The notes: generated by a model not told the origin, from the letters alone. Shown: positions 28,272-40,219, counted from the stretch's first letter. The stretch: DNA of 64,000 nt from Shewanella sp. SNU WT4 (GCF_006494715.1 NZ_CP041151.1:124001-188000), one strand, 5' to 3'. Numbers and translations are program-made.

Positions 28272-29639
28272 TTAGGGTTTATATTTTTGCGCTAACGCAA
28301 ATTGCACTTGTTTGATGGCCGTGCCGCCAAGCACATCCCGCTTCGCTAAACAGGCTTCGATAGTTAAATGCTGATACACATCAGCATCAATCACAGCGGC
28401 AAAGGCTTGCAACTGCTGTACGCTTAATTGCTCAATCGCTTGCTGCTCACCAATAGCGTAAACCACCACTTCACCCACGACATGGTGCGCCTCGCGAAAT
28501 GGCATGCCTTTAGCGACCAGATAGTCCGCTAATTCAGTGGCATTGGCATAGCCTTGCTGCGCCGCTTTTAAGGCTGAAGCACGGTTCACTTTAAGCCCTG
28601 ACAACACTAAGGCGGCCATATCTAAGCAAATCGCCCAGCTATCAACTAAATCAAACAAGCCCTCTTTATCTTCTTGCATGTCCTTGTTGTACGCCAAAGG
28701 CAAGGCCTTCATAGTGGTTAAAATGCCGACTAAACTGCCATAAACACGCCCAGTTTTACCGCGAATAAGCTCTAACGCATCGGGGTTTTTCTTCTGCGGC
28801 ATCAAGGATGAACCAGAAGTCACTTGATCGCTTAACGAGATAAAATTAGCTTCGCCAGAGTTAAAGAAAATCAAATCTTCAGCCATGCGGCTTAAGTGCA
28901 TCATGCTGATGGAGCCTGCGCTTGCAATCTCAACCACATGATCCCTATCCGATACGCTATCTAAGCTATTTAAGGTTGGGCGCGCAAAATTAAGCGCTGC
29001 CGCTAAGGCATGTCTATCTATGTTATAAGCGGTACCTGCCAAAGCGCCGGCGCCAAGTGGACAAGTATTGGCGCGCGTTAACGCATCTTGCAAACGACTG
29101 ATATCGCGCTCAAACATTTCGACATACGCCAAACACCAGTGACCAAAAGTAATGGGCTGGGCGCGCTGTAAATGGGTATAGCCCGGCATCACAGCATCAA
29201 CCTCGCGCTGCGCTAACGCTAACAAGGCTTGATTCAAAGTTTGCAGTTTTAGCACTAGCATGGCGCCTTCGCTTTGACACCAGAGCTTTAAATCTGTGGC
29301 CACTTGATCGTTACGGCTGCGCCCTGTGTGCAGTTTTTTACCTAAATCACCCACTTTGGCAATTAAGGCTGATTCAACAAAACTGTGAATATCTTCAGCG
29401 CCACTAACGATAATAAGCTCAGGGTTATTACCGACTTCTACAAGTAATTGCCCTAACGCATTTTTAAGCTCAAGGCATTCATTGGCGCTAATAATACCAA
29501 CGCTAGCAATGGCATCGGCCCAAGCGATTGAGCCTGTCACGTCTTGCTCGAATAATCGATAATCCACGGGTAATGAGTCATTAAACAGTTTGAATAATGC
29601 GCTGGGTTCGCCCTGAAATCTACCGCCCCATAAAGCCAT
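28272..29639 (-). CDS. argH: Argininosuccinate lyase
   Basis: Last step of arginine synthesis: argininosuccinate to arginine and fumarate. It has 455 residues from ATG 29639, chosen because it gives the standard [13 protein letters not shown] start behind CAGGAGA; the open frame runs 45 bases further. The fumarase-superfamily signature [15 protein letters not shown] lies near residue 280, and [16 protein letters not shown] near residue 107. It does not carry the argA-type acetyltransferase fused to argH in Vibrio and some Alteromonadales. It is the last gene of argCBFGH. Confidence 0.97.
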   Translation of the reverse strand: MALWGGRFQGEPSALFKLFNDSLPVDYRLFEQDVTGSIAWADAIASVGIISANECLELKNALGQLLVEVGNNPELIIVSGAEDIHSFVESALIAKVGDLGKKLHTGRSRNDQVATDLKLWCQSEGAMLVLKLQTLNQALLALAQREVDAVMPGYTHLQRAQPITFGHWCLAYVEMFERDISRLQDALTRANTCPLGAGALAGTAYNIDRHALAAALNFARPTLNSLDSVSDRDHVVEIASAGSISMMHLSRMAEDLIFFNSGEANFISLSDQVTSGSSLMPQKKNPDALELIRGKTGRVYGSLVGILTTMKALPLAYNKDMQEDKEGLFDLVDSWAICLDMAALVLSGLKVNRASALKAAQQGYANATELADYLVAKGMPFREAHHVVGEVVVYAIGEQQAIEQLSVQQLQAFAAVIDADVYQHLTIEACLAKRDVLGGTAIKQVQFALAQKYKP

Positions 29640-29780
29640 GTGACTATCTCCTGTCATTGCTGATACTGCCGATAACCAAGCCATCAGCCTGAACTTAAAC
29701 TTAGGCTGAAGCTTGGTGTTATCGTTTAAATAAGATTTAGCGCTGCCAAGTTAGCTCTAGTTAGCGCTATTAAGTTCGCG

Positions 29781-30998
29781 TTATTTAGTTTCGTTAAGCG
29801 CGCGAATACGGCTAGCTAAGGTGTACAAACGAATAAAGCCTTCTGCGTGCTTTTGATCGTAAACTTCATCTTCACCAAAGGTCGCAAACGTCTCTGAATA
29901 CAAGCTATTAGGTGAGCGTTTTTGCACTGCCGTAGCTTGGCCTTTATAGAGCTTAACTACCACTTCACCGTTAACCATCTCAGCTAACACTTCAGAGGCT
30001 GCCAACAAAGATTTACATAAAGGAGTAAACCAGCGGCCGTCATAAACCAAATGCGCCATTTGCGCCGCCACTTGCTCGCGCCAGCTGCGGCTGCTCTTAT
30101 CCAGCACTAACTCTTCAATCGCCCGTAAACCGGCAAACATGACAGTGCCGCCTGGAGTTTCATAACAACCGCGCGACTTCATGCCCACTAAACGGTTCTC
30201 AGTGATATCAATCCGGCCAACACCATGAGCGGCGGCAATTTCATTCAGCGTCATTAATGCCTGATAAGGGGTTAAGCTGACACCATTGACCGCAGTCACG
30301 CGGCAATTTTCAATTTTTAGGGTAACGAAATCTGGCGTATTCGGCGCATCTTCTGGGTCAACCGTCATGGTCCACACTTGCTTACTTGGCTGATTCCATG
30401 GGTTTTCAAGCTCGCCGCCTTCGTGAGAAATATGCCAAGCGTTTGCATCACGGCTATAAATCTTAGTGGTAGATGCTGACGTCTTAATATTACGTTCCTC
30501 TAAGTAGTCCAGCAGGTCTTCACGGCTGCGCATGTCCCATTCACGCCACGGCGCAATCACAGTTAATTCTGGGGCTAAGGCCGCAAAACAACCTTCAAAG
30601 CGCACCTGATCATTCCCTTTGCCGGTGCAGCCATGGCATACCGCATCAGCGCCAACTTTACGCGCCACTTCTACTTGGGCCTTGGCGATAATTGGGCGCG
30701 CCATTGAGGTGCCAAGTAAATAGGTGCCTTCATAAATCGCACCTGTTGCTATGGTGGGATATATGTAGTCTTTAACCAGCTCTTCTTTCAAATCAACAAT
30801 GTGGCATTCGCTCGCGCCTGAAGCTAAGGCTTTTTCAGTCAGCCCTTGCAGCTCAGCATCACCCTGACCCACGTCAGCACAAAAAGCAATGATCTCACAA
30901 TTGTTATAGGTTTCTTTGAGCCAAGGGATAATGGCCGAGGTATCTAAGCCACCGGAATAAGCTAACACGACTTTTTTTACATTGCGTTGTACTGACAT
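29781..30998 (-). CDS. argG: Argininosuccinate synthase
   Basis: ATP-dependent condensation of citrulline and aspartate. It has 405 residues. The N-type ATP pyrophosphatase motif is [11 protein letters not shown] at residue 14, with [13 protein letters not shown] and the citrulline-binding MTVDPEDAP following. ATG 30998 is chosen because AAAGGA lies seven bases upstream and homologues start here; the open frame extends 84 bases into the argF end. The 43-base gap after argF and the 141 bases before argH suggest one operon. Confidence 0.97.
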   Translation of the reverse strand: MSVQRNVKKVVLAYSGGLDTSAIIPWLKETYNNCEIIAFCADVGQGDAELQGLTEKALASGASECHIVDLKEELVKDYIYPTIATGAIYEGTYLLGTSMARPIIAKAQVEVARKVGADAVCHGCTGKGNDQVRFEGCFAALAPELTVIAPWREWDMRSREDLLDYLEERNIKTSASTTKIYSRDANAWHISHEGGELENPWNQPSKQVWTMTVDPEDAPNTPDFVTLKIENCRVTAVNGVSLTPYQALMTLNEIAAAHGVGRIDITENRLVGMKSRGCYETPGGTVMFAGLRAIEELVLDKSSRSWREQVAAQMAHLVYDGRWFTPLCKSLLAASEVLAEMVNGEVVVKLYKGQATAVQKRSPNSLYSETFATFGEDEVYDQKHAEGFIRLYTLASRIRALNETK

Positions 30999-31041
30999 AT
31001 CATCATCCTTTAAAACCAAGCGGTTAAACGTAAATTGATTA

Positions 31042-31950
31042 TTATTGTGCGAGTAATGCGACGAGTAAGGCATTCTGGGCATGCATACGGTTTTCAGCCT
31101 GCTGCAAAATTAACGATGACTTACCATCCAGTACATCATCGGTCACTTCCACGCCGCGGTGCGCTGGCAGGCAGTGCATAAAGTAATCAGCGCCAGTCAT
31201 AGTCATTAGATCGCTATTCACTTGATAAGGGCCAAACTTAGCTTCGATTTGAGCGAGCGGCGTGTTATCCCCCATGGAAATCCAGCTATCGGTATAAATC
31301 ACTTGGCAGCCCACCAAGGCCTTAGTATCAGAACTGAGTATCAATTCACCGCCATTGGCTTTAGCTAACGCCTGCGCTTTAACTACCATCTGACCATCTG
31401 GAAAATGCCCCGCGGGGCACACAACCACCATCTTGGCACCTAAAATGGCAGCGCCAAACATCAGCGAATGAGTGACGTTATTGCCATCGCCCACATAAGC
31501 CAAAGTCACTTTACTCACATCTTCAAAGCACTCAGTCAGAGTTAATAAATCCGCCAATGCCTGACAAGGATGGTAAAGATCAGATAACGCATTAATGACA
31601 GGAACCTTGCTGTGCGCGGCTAGTTCTTCAATGGTTTGATGGCTATAGGTTCGGGCGACAATAGCATCGGCCCAGCAACTCAGATTACTGGCAAAATCAG
31701 CCACAGATTCCCGCTGACCCAATTGACCATTTTGTTGATCAAGATACAGGCAATGTCCACCTAACTTATTAATCCCGATATCAAAACTTACTCGGGTGCG
31801 CAGCGAAGGCTTCTCAAATAACATCACCACACTTTTACCCGCTAAGGCATGACGATAGGCGCGAGGATCCGCTTTGATGGTGCGAGCCAGAGTCAACAAC
31901 TGCACTAATTCTTGCTGACTCAAATTTTGTAAGGTTAATAAATGCTGCAT
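31042..31950 (-). CDS. argF: Ornithine carbamoyltransferase
   Basis: Transfers the carbamoyl group to ornithine, forming citrulline. It has 302 residues. The carbamoyl-phosphate motif is [11 protein letters not shown] near residue 50, the ornithine motif DSWISMGD is near 225, and HCLPAHRG near 262 carries the catalytic Cys. The GDGNNVTHS block marks it as a carbamoyltransferase of the ornithine type. The ATG start follows GAGGATATCAAG. It is the third gene of the operon, after argC and argB. Confidence 0.96.
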   Translation of the reverse strand: MQHLLTLQNLSQQELVQLLTLARTIKADPRAYRHALAGKSVVMLFEKPSLRTRVSFDIGINKLGGHCLYLDQQNGQLGQRESVADFASNLSCWADAIVARTYSHQTIEELAAHSKVPVINALSDLYHPCQALADLLTLTECFEDVSKVTLAYVGDGNNVTHSLMFGAAILGAKMVVVCPAGHFPDGQMVVKAQALAKANGGELILSSDTKALVGCQVIYTDSWISMGDNTPLAQIEAKFGPYQVNSDLMTMTGADYFMHCLPAHRGVEVTDDVLDGKSSLILQQAENRMHAQNALLVALLAQ

Positions 31951-31974
31951 CTTGATATCCTCTTAACGCTATTA

Positions 31975-32754
31975 TTATGGCTGGATTTGGGTACCGACTT
32001 GCTCACCTTTAATCAGGGCCAGCATTTGCTCGGCGTCGCGCCAACTGGCGACTTGTACCGGTTGCCCCAACATCTGCGCGACTTCTAGCGCCGCCTCAAC
32101 TTTGACCTTCATGCCAGCTTCAATCACGCCAAGCTTCACTAAGTTAGCGATTTCTGGCTCATCTAAACTGGCAATCAATTTGCCCTTACCATCGAGCACA
32201 CCCGACACATCCGATAACAAGACTAATTGGCCGCTGAGCATAGATGTGACAGCGCTTGCCGCTTGGTCGGCATTCACATTTAATAACTGACCTGTAGCGC
32301 TAATGGCAATCGAGCTAATCACAGGTAACCAGCCTTGCGACAAAATAAAATCGATAAGTAGAGGGTCGCCCGCAGTGACTTTGCCTACTGCGCCGAGTGA
32401 CTCATCTTTTACTTCCGCGACCAGCAGGCCGCCATCGGCAAGCCCTAAGCCTACGCTCTTAATACCGGCTTGCATGGCAGCGGCTTGCAGTAACTTATTG
32501 GCAGTACCTGCCAAAGCGCCGGCAATAATTGGCATTTGCTCATCTGGAGTAATACGTAAACCGTCGCGCTTTTGGGTGGTCATGCCATTGGCTTGTAATT
32601 GCTGCTCAACCACGCAGCCGCCGCCATGAACTATCACCACTGATTTGCCAGATTCAATCAGCGCCGAGGCTGTCGCCATTAAGCGCTTAATTCCCATGTC
32701 GCACTCTAAAAGCGCGCCGCCAACTTTTAACACTAATACGTTTGCTGTTTGCAT
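31975..32754 (-). CDS. argB: Acetylglutamate kinase
   Basis: Phosphorylates N-acetylglutamate in the second step of arginine synthesis. It has 259 residues, the short E. coli-type form. VLKVGGALLE at residue 7 and VIVHGGGCVVEQQL at about 40 form the ATP-binding glycine-rich loops; NVNADQAAS at about 158 binds substrate and LLSDVSGVLDGKG follows. It lacks the N-terminal helix linked to arginine inhibition in hexameric forms, so feedback control is more likely at another step. It is 18 bases downstream of argC. Confidence 0.95.
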   Translation of the reverse strand: MQTANVLVLKVGGALLECDMGIKRLMATASALIESGKSVVIVHGGGCVVEQQLQANGMTTQKRDGLRITPDEQMPIIAGALAGTANKLLQAAAMQAGIKSVGLGLADGGLLVAEVKDESLGAVGKVTAGDPLLIDFILSQGWLPVISSIAISATGQLLNVNADQAASAVTSMLSGQLVLLSDVSGVLDGKGKLIASLDEPEIANLVKLGVIEAGMKVKVEAALEVAQMLGQPVQVASWRDAEQMLALIKGEQVGTQIQP

Positions 32755-32772
32755 AATGATGCCACCTGACGC

Positions 32773-33759
32773 TTATGGATTAGATTTGAAATGAATACTT
32801 ATGCACTCGAGCGCTTGACTAGCCGCACCTTTTATTAAGTTATCAATTACGCTAGAAATCACCAGATAATGGCTATGCTCGTCATATTGCCAACCTAAAT
32901 GGCAGCGGCCGCTGTGAACCACTTCATCCAATTTCGGAAAGACGCCTTGCTTTACCAATACGTTAGGATTGCCTTGGTAGCACTTAAAGGCAGCGTCAAC
33001 ATCGCCAAGAGTCACGCCCTGCTTAAGTTCCGCGGTAATAGTAGCTATGATGCCGCGCTTAAAATTACCCAAATGCGGAGTGAAGATGACCTCATGGCCA
33101 AGCTGGGTCGCTATTTCTGGTTGATGGCGGTGATTTAATACCCCGTAAGCACTTAAGCTCACTTCGGCAAAGCTAGTATTGAGCTGCGCCTTACGCCCAG
33201 CACCAGTGACGCCACTAACCGCATTAATCACAGGGCGAGTGTTAGTTAATAATCCTGCCACTGGGGTTAAGGCTAATAATGAGGCTGTCGGGTAACAGCC
33301 AGGCACAGCCACTAAGCGGCTTGCTTGAATCGCTTCGCTATTCCAATCGGTTAAGCCGTAAACCGCCTTATCTAACAGCTCAGGATATTGATGCTCAAAC
33401 CCGTACCACTTGGAGTACATCTCTTTGTTTTCGAACCTATATGCCCCGCTTAAATCAAACACGGCTAAGCCTTGCTGATAAAACCACGCGGCCAACTCCA
33501 TGCTGACATGATGATCGAGCGCTAACGCCACCGCATCGGCATTGTTGGCAATATCTTGCTGACTAGACTCATTAAGTCCTTGCAAACACTGGCTTAAGTG
33601 TGGCCAATTAGGATATAGGCTGGCTAATGATTGACCTAAATCAGCACTATTGGCTGACACATAGAGTCCATAAATCGCAAACTCAGATTCTTTAGTTATT
33701 AATTCTGTGAGTTGTGCGCCTGTGTATCCACTGGCACCAATAATGGCTATTTTTTTCAT
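32773..33759 (-). CDS. argC: N-acetyl-gamma-glutamyl-phosphate reductase
   Basis: NADPH-dependent reductase of the third arginine step. It has 328 residues. The N-terminal Rossmann motif is [12 protein letters not shown] at residue 5, and the catalytic Cys is in VPGCYPTAS at about residue 155. [13 protein letters not shown] contains the usual basic residues. First gene of argCBFGH, divergent from argE across 259 bases. The ATG has only a weak ribosome site (AAGAACTCAACA). Confidence 0.95.
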   Translation of the reverse strand: MKKIAIIGASGYTGAQLTELITKESEFAIYGLYVSANSADLGQSLASLYPNWPHLSQCLQGLNESSQQDIANNADAVALALDHHVSMELAAWFYQQGLAVFDLSGAYRFENKEMYSKWYGFEHQYPELLDKAVYGLTDWNSEAIQASRLVAVPGCYPTASLLALTPVAGLLTNTRPVINAVSGVTGAGRKAQLNTSFAEVSLSAYGVLNHRHQPEIATQLGHEVIFTPHLGNFKRGIIATITAELKQGVTLGDVDAAFKCYQGNPNVLVKQGVFPKLDEVVHSGRCHLGWQYDEHSHYLVISSVIDNLIKGAASQALECISIHFKSNP

Positions 33760-33951
33760 TGTTGAGTTCTTTACTATTATTGATTAATTGAAAAATGTAG
33801 GGCAGCGGTTACGCCTGTGGCGGATGCCAACAAACGCCAGATTATCGTCGTGAGGAGATAGATGGACTGAATGTAAATGGAAGACAATCAATGTGATGCA
33901 TAAACAAGTGAGCCACCATATATCCTTACATTATTAAATTATCTGAACTGA

Positions 33952-34006
33952 TTGACAGATTAACACGAACAATTAATTATGCAACAATAATGAATACTTA
34001 TTTTAT
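33952..34006 (+). promoter_or_regulatory. Candidate argE promoter with ARG-box-like site
   Basis: TTGACA (33952-33957) with a 17-base spacer to AATTAT (33975-33980) is a plausible promoter. A candidate ArgR half-site pair AATGAATACTTATTTTAT lies at 33989-34006, near the expected start point; it matches the TGAAT-N4-ATTCA pattern only partly. A second TGAAT lies at 33868-33872 on the argC side. ArgR control is expected for this family of loci; the sites are inferred by eye. Confidence 0.45.
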
Positions 34007-34018
34007 GCGGAGTGATGA

Positions 34019-35191
34019 ATGTCGTTGCCAGAACTGAAAACTTGCTTTAGCCAACTGATTAAATCCAATTCCATTAGCGCTATTACCGCCGATGGCGATC
34101 ATTCCAATTTAGAGGTCATTCAGCTGATTCAAGGCTGGTTAACCGACTTAGGCTTTCATTGCCAAATGCAAGCCGTCAAAGATAGCCGCGGTAAATACAA
34201 CTTATTAGCAAGCTTATTGCCAAGGAATGGTGTGACCCATGGCGGCTTACTGCTGGCAGGACATTCAGATACTGTGCCTGTGGATGAGGGTCATTGGCAG
34301 CAAGACCCTTTTCAGTTAACTGAGCGCGATAACCGTTGGTACGGTTTAGGCAGCTGCGATATGAAAGGTTTTTTTGCCATTTGTGTGGCCGCGTTAAAAG
34401 AGTTGCCTTTAGATAAGCTTAATAAGCCGCTCTACATTTTTGCCAGCGCCGATGAAGAAACCACTATGAATGGCGCTAAGGCATTTGTTGAGCAATACGC
34501 CAATCAAGATAATTTTTGCCCTGAGTTTGCCATTATCGGTGAGCCAACCGGCATGACACCTGTGTATATGCATAAGGGGCATTTAGCCAAAGGCATTCGC
34601 GTCACTGGCCGCAGCGGCCATTCGTCGGATCCAGAAAAAGGCCTAAATGCCATAGAAATCATGCATGAAGTCATAAGCCAATTACAAAAGCTCAAACAAG
34701 CCTTGGCGACTCAATATCAGCAAACCGCCTTTAGTGTGCCTTACCCGACCCTAAATTTGGGCCATATTCACGGCGGCGATGCGGCCAATCGCATCTGTGG
34801 TTGCTGCGAGCTGCATATTGATTTACGCCCAATTCCTGGCATACCACTGCAAGAACTTGAACTCTTAATTCGGCAATATTTAAGTCCTATTCAGCAGCGC
34901 TACCCGAATGCTGTGGATATTTTCAGCTTATATCCTGGCAACGAAGCCTTTGGCGGCGATCTTAATGCCAGCTGGACACAAACGGCCGCTAAAATCTGTG
35001 GGCAAGAGCCACAAGTGGTTAACTATGCCACCGAAGCGCCATTTATCAGCTTATTGGGATGCCAAACCTTAGTGTTAGGCCCTGGCAGTATCGAGCAGGC
35101 GCATCAACCTAACGAATACATAGAAATGTCAGTGTTAAATCAGGCGCAAACTGTGTTTAAAGAATTGATTTATAACTGCTGTTTGAAGTGA
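34019..35191 (+). CDS. argE: Acetylornithine deacetylase (M20 family)
   Basis: Zinc enzyme that removes acetate from N-acetylornithine to give ornithine. It has 390 residues. Metal-site motifs in order: GHSDTVPVD (His, about residue 81), GSCDMKGF (bridging Asp, about 115), ADEETTMNGA (catalytic and metal Glu, about 147), GEPTGM and the C-terminal EQAHQPNEYIE. The peptidase dimerisation domain starts at GRSGHSSDPEKGLN. The linear acetyl cycle fits the presence of ArgE without argJ nearby. It is divergent from argCBFGH, as in E. coli. Confidence 0.95.
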   Translation: MSLPELKTCFSQLIKSNSISAITADGDHSNLEVIQLIQGWLTDLGFHCQMQAVKDSRGKYNLLASLLPRNGVTHGGLLLAGHSDTVPVDEGHWQQDPFQLTERDNRWYGLGSCDMKGFFAICVAALKELPLDKLNKPLYIFASADEETTMNGAKAFVEQYANQDNFCPEFAIIGEPTGMTPVYMHKGHLAKGIRVTGRSGHSSDPEKGLNAIEIMHEVISQLQKLKQALATQYQQTAFSVPYPTLNLGHIHGGDAANRICGCCELHIDLRPIPGIPLQELELLIRQYLSPIQQRYPNAVDIFSLYPGNEAFGGDLNASWTQTAAKICGQEPQVVNYATEAPFISLLGCQTLVLGPGSIEQAHQPNEYIEMSVLNQAQTVFKELIYNCCLK

Positions 35192-35317
35192 GGTACATGT
35201 AGCAATATTTACTGTACAGTTGAAATCAAGCCGTTATAGTCAGAACATCATCCATCAGGCTAAGTGATATTCAACCAAATAAACCTGATCACACGTGAAT
35301 ACATTTTGGGAGCAACC

Positions 35318-37951
35318 ATGGCAGACATGTACGCCTCGCTGAAATCCAATGTCAGCATGCTGGGACAAATACTCGGCGATACTATGGCTCAACATCTGGG
35401 CGATGGTTTTGTAGAAAAAGTAGAACAAATTAGGCAGCTGGCTAAAGACTCACGCAAAGGCAATGCCGATGCCCGTGAGCAAATGCTGCTACTGTTAACC
35501 GATCTTCCCGATGAAGAGCTGGTGCCTTTTGCTAAAGCATTTAATCAGTTTTTAAATCTTGCCAATATTGCCGAGCAATTTCATACCATTAGTAGAAATT
35601 GCGACGAGCTAGTATGTGTTCCTGATCCGGTTGATCAACTGCTGGGGCGCATGCTCAATGGCCCCATAGATCAAGTACAAATGCTTAAGTGTTTGCAGTC
35701 CTTAGATATTGATTTGGTGATGACAGCGCATCCCACTGAAATATCGCGCCGCACCTTAATCCAAAAATATTCCGCCATCATTGATTGCTTAGCTGAGCTT
35801 GAAAATAATCAATTGAGCGAGCGCGAGCGCCAAGGCTCAACCTTACGTCTGCGCCAATTAATTGCGCAAATTTGGCATACCAATGAAATTCGCCATCAAA
35901 GACCAACCCCTGTGGATGAAGCGCGCTGGGGCTTAGCGACTATCGAAGCCTCACTATGGCAAGCAGTGCCAGATTTCTTACGTCAACTGAACGAGCAAGT
36001 AGAAGTGCGCACCGGTCAACAATTGCCGAGTGATTTTGCGCCCGTGAGATTTTCGAGTTGGATGGGCGGCGATCGAGATGGCAACCCATTTGTTACCGCT
36101 AAAGTCACGGCTGAAGTGTTAGATAGAAACCGCCACGCCGCGGCACGGTTGCACTTAAAAGATATAGTGGCGCTGATTGGTGAACTCTCCATGGAAGAGG
36201 CCAATGACACACTTAAGCAGCACACGGCTAACAGCAAAGAACCCTATCGCGATGTTTTAAGAGAATTGCGTAAGAAGTTACGTAACACCATAGATTTTTT
36301 AAACGCGCGTATTGAAGGCAGCCCAACTAACTTAAGTACTAGCGATATTATTGAGCATATCGATGATCTGCGCGAACCCTTGAAAATGCTGTATCAAAGC
36401 TTATGCGATTGCAAAATGAGCCTGATTGCCAATGGCTTACTGCTTGATATGCTAAGACGCTTGGCATGTTTTGGCGTGCATATGCTGCGCCTTGATATCC
36501 GCCAAGATGCCGACCGCCACAGCGATGTCATTGCCGAACTGACACGTTATCTCGGCATGGGTGACTACAAGCATTGGGATGAAAGCGAAAAGCAGGCATT
36601 TTTACTGCGCGAGCTCACCAATCGCCGCCCGCTAATTCCAAGCCGTTGGCAGCCAAGCGCCGATGTTGCTGAGGTCTTAGATACTTGCCGTTTAATTGCC
36701 ACGCAATCGCACCACGCTTTAGGCTCTTATGTCATTTCAATGGCAAGTATGCCATCAGACGTGTTAGCGGTATTACTGCTGCTAAAAGAGACGGGTTGCC
36801 AATACCCTATGCGCGTTGTGCCATTATTTGAAACCTTAGATGATTTAAATAACGCAGCTCATTGCATCAATAGTTTGCTCGCCATTGATTGGTATCGCGG
36901 CTATACCAAGGGTATGCAAGAAGTCATGATAGGCTATTCAGATTCTGCCAAAGATGCCGGCGTAATGGCGGCGGCTTGGGCGCAATACCAAGCCCAAGAA
37001 CAACTAGTGAAAGTCTGCCGACAGCATAGCGTTAACCTCACTTTATTCCATGGCCGCGGCGGTACTATTGGCCGCGGGGGCGGACCGGCTCATCAAGCGA
37101 TTTTATCTCAGCCGCCAGGCTCTGTGGATGGTCGCATTCGCGTGACTGAGCAAGGGGAAATGATCCGCTTTAAATTTGGTTTACCCAAATTGGCGGTGCA
37201 AAGTTTAGCACTTTACACCTCGGCGGTGATGGAAGCGACACTACTGCCACCACCTGAGCCGCAAGCTAATTGGCGCCATACTATGGAGCGCATAGCAGCA
37301 GACTCAGTGACAGCTTATCGCGAAATAGTTAGAGAAGAGCCTGATTTTGTACCGTATTTTCGCGCGGCAACCCCAGAAGTAGAGTTGGGACAATTGCCAC
37401 TGGGCAGTCGCCCAGCTAAGCGGCGCACCGATGGCGGCATTGAAAGTCTGCGAGCCATTCCGTGGATCTTTGCTTGGTCGCAAAACCGGTTAATGCTGCC
37501 AGCTTGGTTAGGCGCAGGTGAAGCGCTGCGCCAAGCTTATGATCGCGGTGAAATGGCGTTACTTAAAGAAATGGAGCAACACTGGCCATTCTTTAATACT
37601 CGTGTATCTATGCTAGAAATGGTGTATGCCAAAGCCGAACCTAACTTAGCCCGTTATTACGAAGCTTGCTTAGTGAAATCTGAATTACACCATTTAGGTT
37701 ATACCTTGCGCGAACGTCTGCAACTGGGCATAGAAGCGGTTCTGACCTTAACCGGCGAAACTGAACTCATGGCACACACACCATGGAGCAAAGAATCGGT
37801 TAAGTTACGTAATCCCTATATTGACCCACTTAACTTCCTGCAAGCTGAATTGCTGGCGCGTACCCGTAATGGCAATACCAGCGAAAGCGCGCAACTCGCC
37901 TTAATGCTTACCATAGCAGGCGTTGCCGCAGGTATGAGGAATACAGGATGA
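35318..37951 (+). CDS. ppc: Phosphoenolpyruvate carboxylase
   Basis: Anaplerotic carboxylation of PEP to oxaloacetate, feeding the TCA cycle. It has 877 residues (E. coli 883). Catalytic His is in [13 protein letters not shown] at about residue 137, and the substrate loop is [18 protein letters not shown] near residue 575. The C-terminus is the canonical MRNTG. The start is ATG 35318 behind GGGAGCAACC and gives [17 protein letters not shown]; the open frame extends 54 bases further. Overlaps the next gene by four bases. It follows argE on the same strand with a 126-base gap. Confidence 0.97.
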   Translation: MADMYASLKSNVSMLGQILGDTMAQHLGDGFVEKVEQIRQLAKDSRKGNADAREQMLLLLTDLPDEELVPFAKAFNQFLNLANIAEQFHTISRNCDELVCVPDPVDQLLGRMLNGPIDQVQMLKCLQSLDIDLVMTAHPTEISRRTLIQKYSAIIDCLAELENNQLSERERQGSTLRLRQLIAQIWHTNEIRHQRPTPVDEARWGLATIEASLWQAVPDFLRQLNEQVEVRTGQQLPSDFAPVRFSSWMGGDRDGNPFVTAKVTAEVLDRNRHAAARLHLKDIVALIGELSMEEANDTLKQHTANSKEPYRDVLRELRKKLRNTIDFLNARIEGSPTNLSTSDIIEHIDDLREPLKMLYQSLCDCKMSLIANGLLLDMLRRLACFGVHMLRLDIRQDADRHSDVIAELTRYLGMGDYKHWDESEKQAFLLRELTNRRPLIPSRWQPSADVAEVLDTCRLIATQSHHALGSYVISMASMPSDVLAVLLLLKETGCQYPMRVVPLFETLDDLNNAAHCINSLLAIDWYRGYTKGMQEVMIGYSDSAKDAGVMAAAWAQYQAQEQLVKVCRQHSVNLTLFHGRGGTIGRGGGPAHQAILSQPPGSVDGRIRVTEQGEMIRFKFGLPKLAVQSLALYTSAVMEATLLPPPEPQANWRHTMERIAADSVTAYREIVREEPDFVPYFRAATPEVELGQLPLGSRPAKRRTDGGIESLRAIPWIFAWSQNRLMLPAWLGAGEALRQAYDRGEMALLKEMEQHWPFFNTRVSMLEMVYAKAEPNLARYYEACLVKSELHHLGYTLRERLQLGIEAVLTLTGETELMAHTPWSKESVKLRNPYIDPLNFLQAELLARTRNGNTSESAQLALMLTIAGVAAGMRNTG

Positions 37952-38493
37952 TGAGTAAATTATTACTGGCAAGCTTAGTGTTCATGTGTGCGTCGCTCAC
38001 AGGCTGCGCCACGAATTACAGTATCAGCCAAGGGGAACTGACTGATTACTTAAATAAAGAAATGAACTATGAGGTGAAGCAAGGTAATCAATTTATTGGT
38101 ACTAAGATAAAGCTCAATAAAGTGGCGGTGATATTAGGTGAAACGCCTAATACCATGAAAGTTATCACTAATAGCGAAGTGGCCATCACTAATCCACTAC
38201 TGCCATTAAGGGCAACGCTCAATGCCAGCTTTGAAGCCGAGCCTTGGTATGACAACAATAACCACAGCATTTATTTAAGAAATTTACGCTTAGTGGATGT
38301 GCAGTCAACGCCTAAAGATATTGAGAAAATCGTTAAAGATATCGGTCCTCAGCTCATGGGCTTTGTCAGTCGTTTCTTAGAAACTCAGCCTGTGTATGTT
38401 TTGGATAAGCAAGATGATAACCAAGCCTTGGCGGCAAAATTAGTCGATAAGATTGAAGTTAAGCCGGGTAAATTAGTGTTTGTCTTTAAATAG
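37948..38493 (+). CDS. DUF1439 (YceB-like) lipoprotein
   Basis: Exported lipoprotein of about 181 residues. The signal [20 protein letters not shown] has lipobox LTGC with the lipidated Cys at residue 20. The mature part has the YceB-like pattern: [27 protein letters not shown] and the C-terminal [17 protein letters not shown]1439 proteins are of unknown function and are predicted to sit on the inner leaflet side of the outer membrane. It overlaps ppc by four bases (ATGA), so the two are cotranscribed despite having no obvious functional tie. Confidence 0.85.
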   Translation: MMSKLLLASLVFMCASLTGCATNYSISQGELTDYLNKEMNYEVKQGNQFIGTKIKLNKVAVILGETPNTMKVITNSEVAITNPLLPLRATLNASFEAEPWYDNNNHSIYLRNLRLVDVQSTPKDIEKIVKDIGPQLMGFVSRFLETQPVYVLDKQDDNQALAAKLVDKIEVKPGKLVFVFK

Positions 38494-38530
38494 CTTGTCT
38501 TTAACTAACCTATTTAAAAACCAATAAGAA

Positions 38531-38555
38531 AGGGGGCTGCATGCCCTCTCTTTTT
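38531..38555. terminator. Terminator between the YceB-like gene and cinA
   Basis: The 7-bp stem AGGGGGC/GCCCTCT (38531-38537 with 38543-38549, one G-T pair) has a 5-nt loop and is followed by CTTTTT on the plus strand. The plus-strand T run suits the ppc transcript; on the other side it offers only a weak run for convergent cinA. Confidence 0.7.
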
Positions 38556-38556
38556 A

Positions 38557-39828
38557 TCACGCCAATCTTTGAATGCTCGGATAAGTCACTAGCACTTCTT
38601 GGCCTTTGAGTGCTCGGCGCAGCATGTCATAAGCAACAGCGCAGGCCATTTGTCGCACTAAGTCACGAGAGCGAGAGGGAAACTTAACCATTTGCTGATA
38701 AGTCACATCGCCACAGGCTAGGGCTATCGCCACTGTGCCAACGGGTTTTAGCTCACTGCCGCCATCGGGACCTGCAATACCACTGGTTGCCAAGGCATAA
38801 TCACTATCCAGTAAAGTGCGTGCACCTTGCGCCATAGCGGCGACGGTTTCTAATGACACTGCGCCAAAATCATCGAGTAATTGCGAGTTAACACCCAAGA
38901 CTTTGACTTTAGACTCATTGCTATAAGTCACTAAGCTATGGTGTAAATAAGCAGAACTGCCTGCAAATGCGACTAGCTGGCTAGCAAGTAAACCCCCAGT
39001 GCAAGATTCAGCTAACGCTAAGGTTTTACTGTTACCAATCAGATGGTTATGCACTTCTTCTGCTAACATCGCCGCGCAGTCAGACACTATGGCATCGCCG
39101 AGTAACTGCTTAACTGAAAACACCACAGTATCTAGCGTATTAATGGCCGCATCGCCGCGCGCAAACAGTTTAATTTCGATATAAGGCATGGATGAGCGAT
39201 AACCAATGCTGACTCCCGCAGGCAAAGGTAGCGGCTCGAGTATATCGGCTAAGCTTGATTCACCGCGGCCAAGGGTCAGTAATTTAATAACTTTTGAGGA
39301 TTCAATCGCGGCAAATTCAGACTTAACAAAGGGGATAAACTGCTCTTTAACCATCTGCTTAAATTCAAATGGCACGCCAGGAGTGAAAAACAGCCAAGCG
39401 CGATTGAGTTTTACTCTAAAACCGCAAGCGGTACCCACTGGGTTATCCACCATAATGGCAGACTTAGGCAGCATAGCTTGCTTGAGGTTACTTTCAGGCA
39501 TGGGGTAACTGCGCTGACTAAACCAAGCTTCAATGCGAGCGCGCCATAGGCTATTTTCAACCAAAGGTTCACCTATCGCCTGCGCCATAGCTAACGATGA
39601 AAGATCATCACTGGTGGGGCCAAGCCCGCCATTAACCAAAATAACATCGGCATGATGGCTCCTTTCAATGAATACCCGCACTAAATCTTCGAGCCTGTCG
39701 CCAACGGTTACGCGCTGCGTAAGCTCAATACCGTTATCCATCATAATATTGGCAAACCATGCGGCATTAGTATCGACTATCTGCCCAGATAGCACTTCTT
39801 CGCCCGTGCAAATCATTTCTAATTTCAT
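38557..39828 (-). CDS. cinA: CinA family protein (competence/damage-inducible protein A; NMN amidohydrolase domain)
   Basis: 423-residue two-domain protein. The N-terminal MoCF-like domain has [18 protein letters not shown] and [11 protein letters not shown]; this family member can carry ADP-ribose pyrophosphatase activity. The C-terminal PncC domain has [16 protein letters not shown] and [10 protein letters not shown] and, in homologues, hydrolyses the amide of nicotinamide mononucleotide, thereby recycling pyridine nucleotides. AAGGGA lies six bases before ATG. Both domains are complete, unlike the C-domain-only E. coli PncC. A link to competence is historical and not shown here. Confidence 0.92.
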   Translation of the reverse strand: MKLEMICTGEEVLSGQIVDTNAAWFANIMMDNGIELTQRVTVGDRLEDLVRVFIERSHHADVILVNGGLGPTSDDLSSLAMAQAIGEPLVENSLWRARIEAWFSQRSYPMPESNLKQAMLPKSAIMVDNPVGTACGFRVKLNRAWLFFTPGVPFEFKQMVKEQFIPFVKSEFAAIESSKVIKLLTLGRGESSLADILEPLPLPAGVSIGYRSSMPYIEIKLFARGDAAINTLDTVVFSVKQLLGDAIVSDCAAMLAEEVHNHLIGNSKTLALAESCTGGLLASQLVAFAGSSAYLHHSLVTYSNESKVKVLGVNSQLLDDFGAVSLETVAAMAQGARTLLDSDYALATSGIAGPDGGSELKPVGTVAIALACGDVTYQQMVKFPSRSRDLVRQMACAVAYDMLRRALKGQEVLVTYPSIQRLA

Positions 39829-40103
39829 TGCTAATCCCTTCTCTCATGATAAAGATAACTTAAGTGACCCCTAGCACTTAAGCAAGGTATTAAGCCCTGA
39901 CGATGAGCGTAAGTAGATTAAATAAGTAATAGAACTACTTATACAGCCAAACGCGTGATCATTGTGTTTAGGAATAGCGAGGCATTACTGAGGATACTGA
40001 AATATGAAAGCGCTAGGCACTAGCGGATTGTTGTTAGATGTGATCATATATCTATATCGGATAAGCGCATCAGATAGCTTAAATTAAAAATTGTATAACG
40101 AAA
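39829..40103. other. Gene-free stretch between cinA and the rRNA operon terminator
   Basis: About 275 bases with no credible reading frame. It presumably carries the cinA promoter, but no strong -35/-10 pair stood out. Apart from AT-rich patches (40050-40100) I see no structure. Confidence 0.4.
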
Positions 40104-40131
40104 AAAGCCTCAGCATTTCTGCTGAGGCTTT
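40101..40131 (-). terminator. Rho-independent terminator of the rRNA operon
   Basis: A 12-bp stem AAAGCCTCAGCA/TGCTGAGGCTTT (40104-40115 with 40120-40131) with a 4-nt loop. On the minus strand it is followed by a T-run from the A tract at 40101-40106. It lies about 12 bases after tRNA-Asp, the last gene of the operon. Confidence 0.88.
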
Positions 40132-40142
40132 CATCTTTATGT

Positions 40143-40219
40143 TGGCGGAGCGGACGGGACTCGAACCCGCGACCCCCGGCGTGACAGGCCGGTATTCTAA
40201 CCAACTGAACTACCGCTCC
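40143..40219 (-). tRNA. tRNA-Asp (anticodon GTC)
   Basis: 77-nt cloverleaf with encoded CCA. Acceptor GGAGCGG pairs with CCGCTCC. The anticodon loop CTGTCAC reads GTC. T-arm GGGTTCGAGTCCC is standard, and the sequence is close to E. coli tRNA-Asp. It is the distal tRNA of the rRNA operon, after 5S and just before the terminator. Confidence 0.97.
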
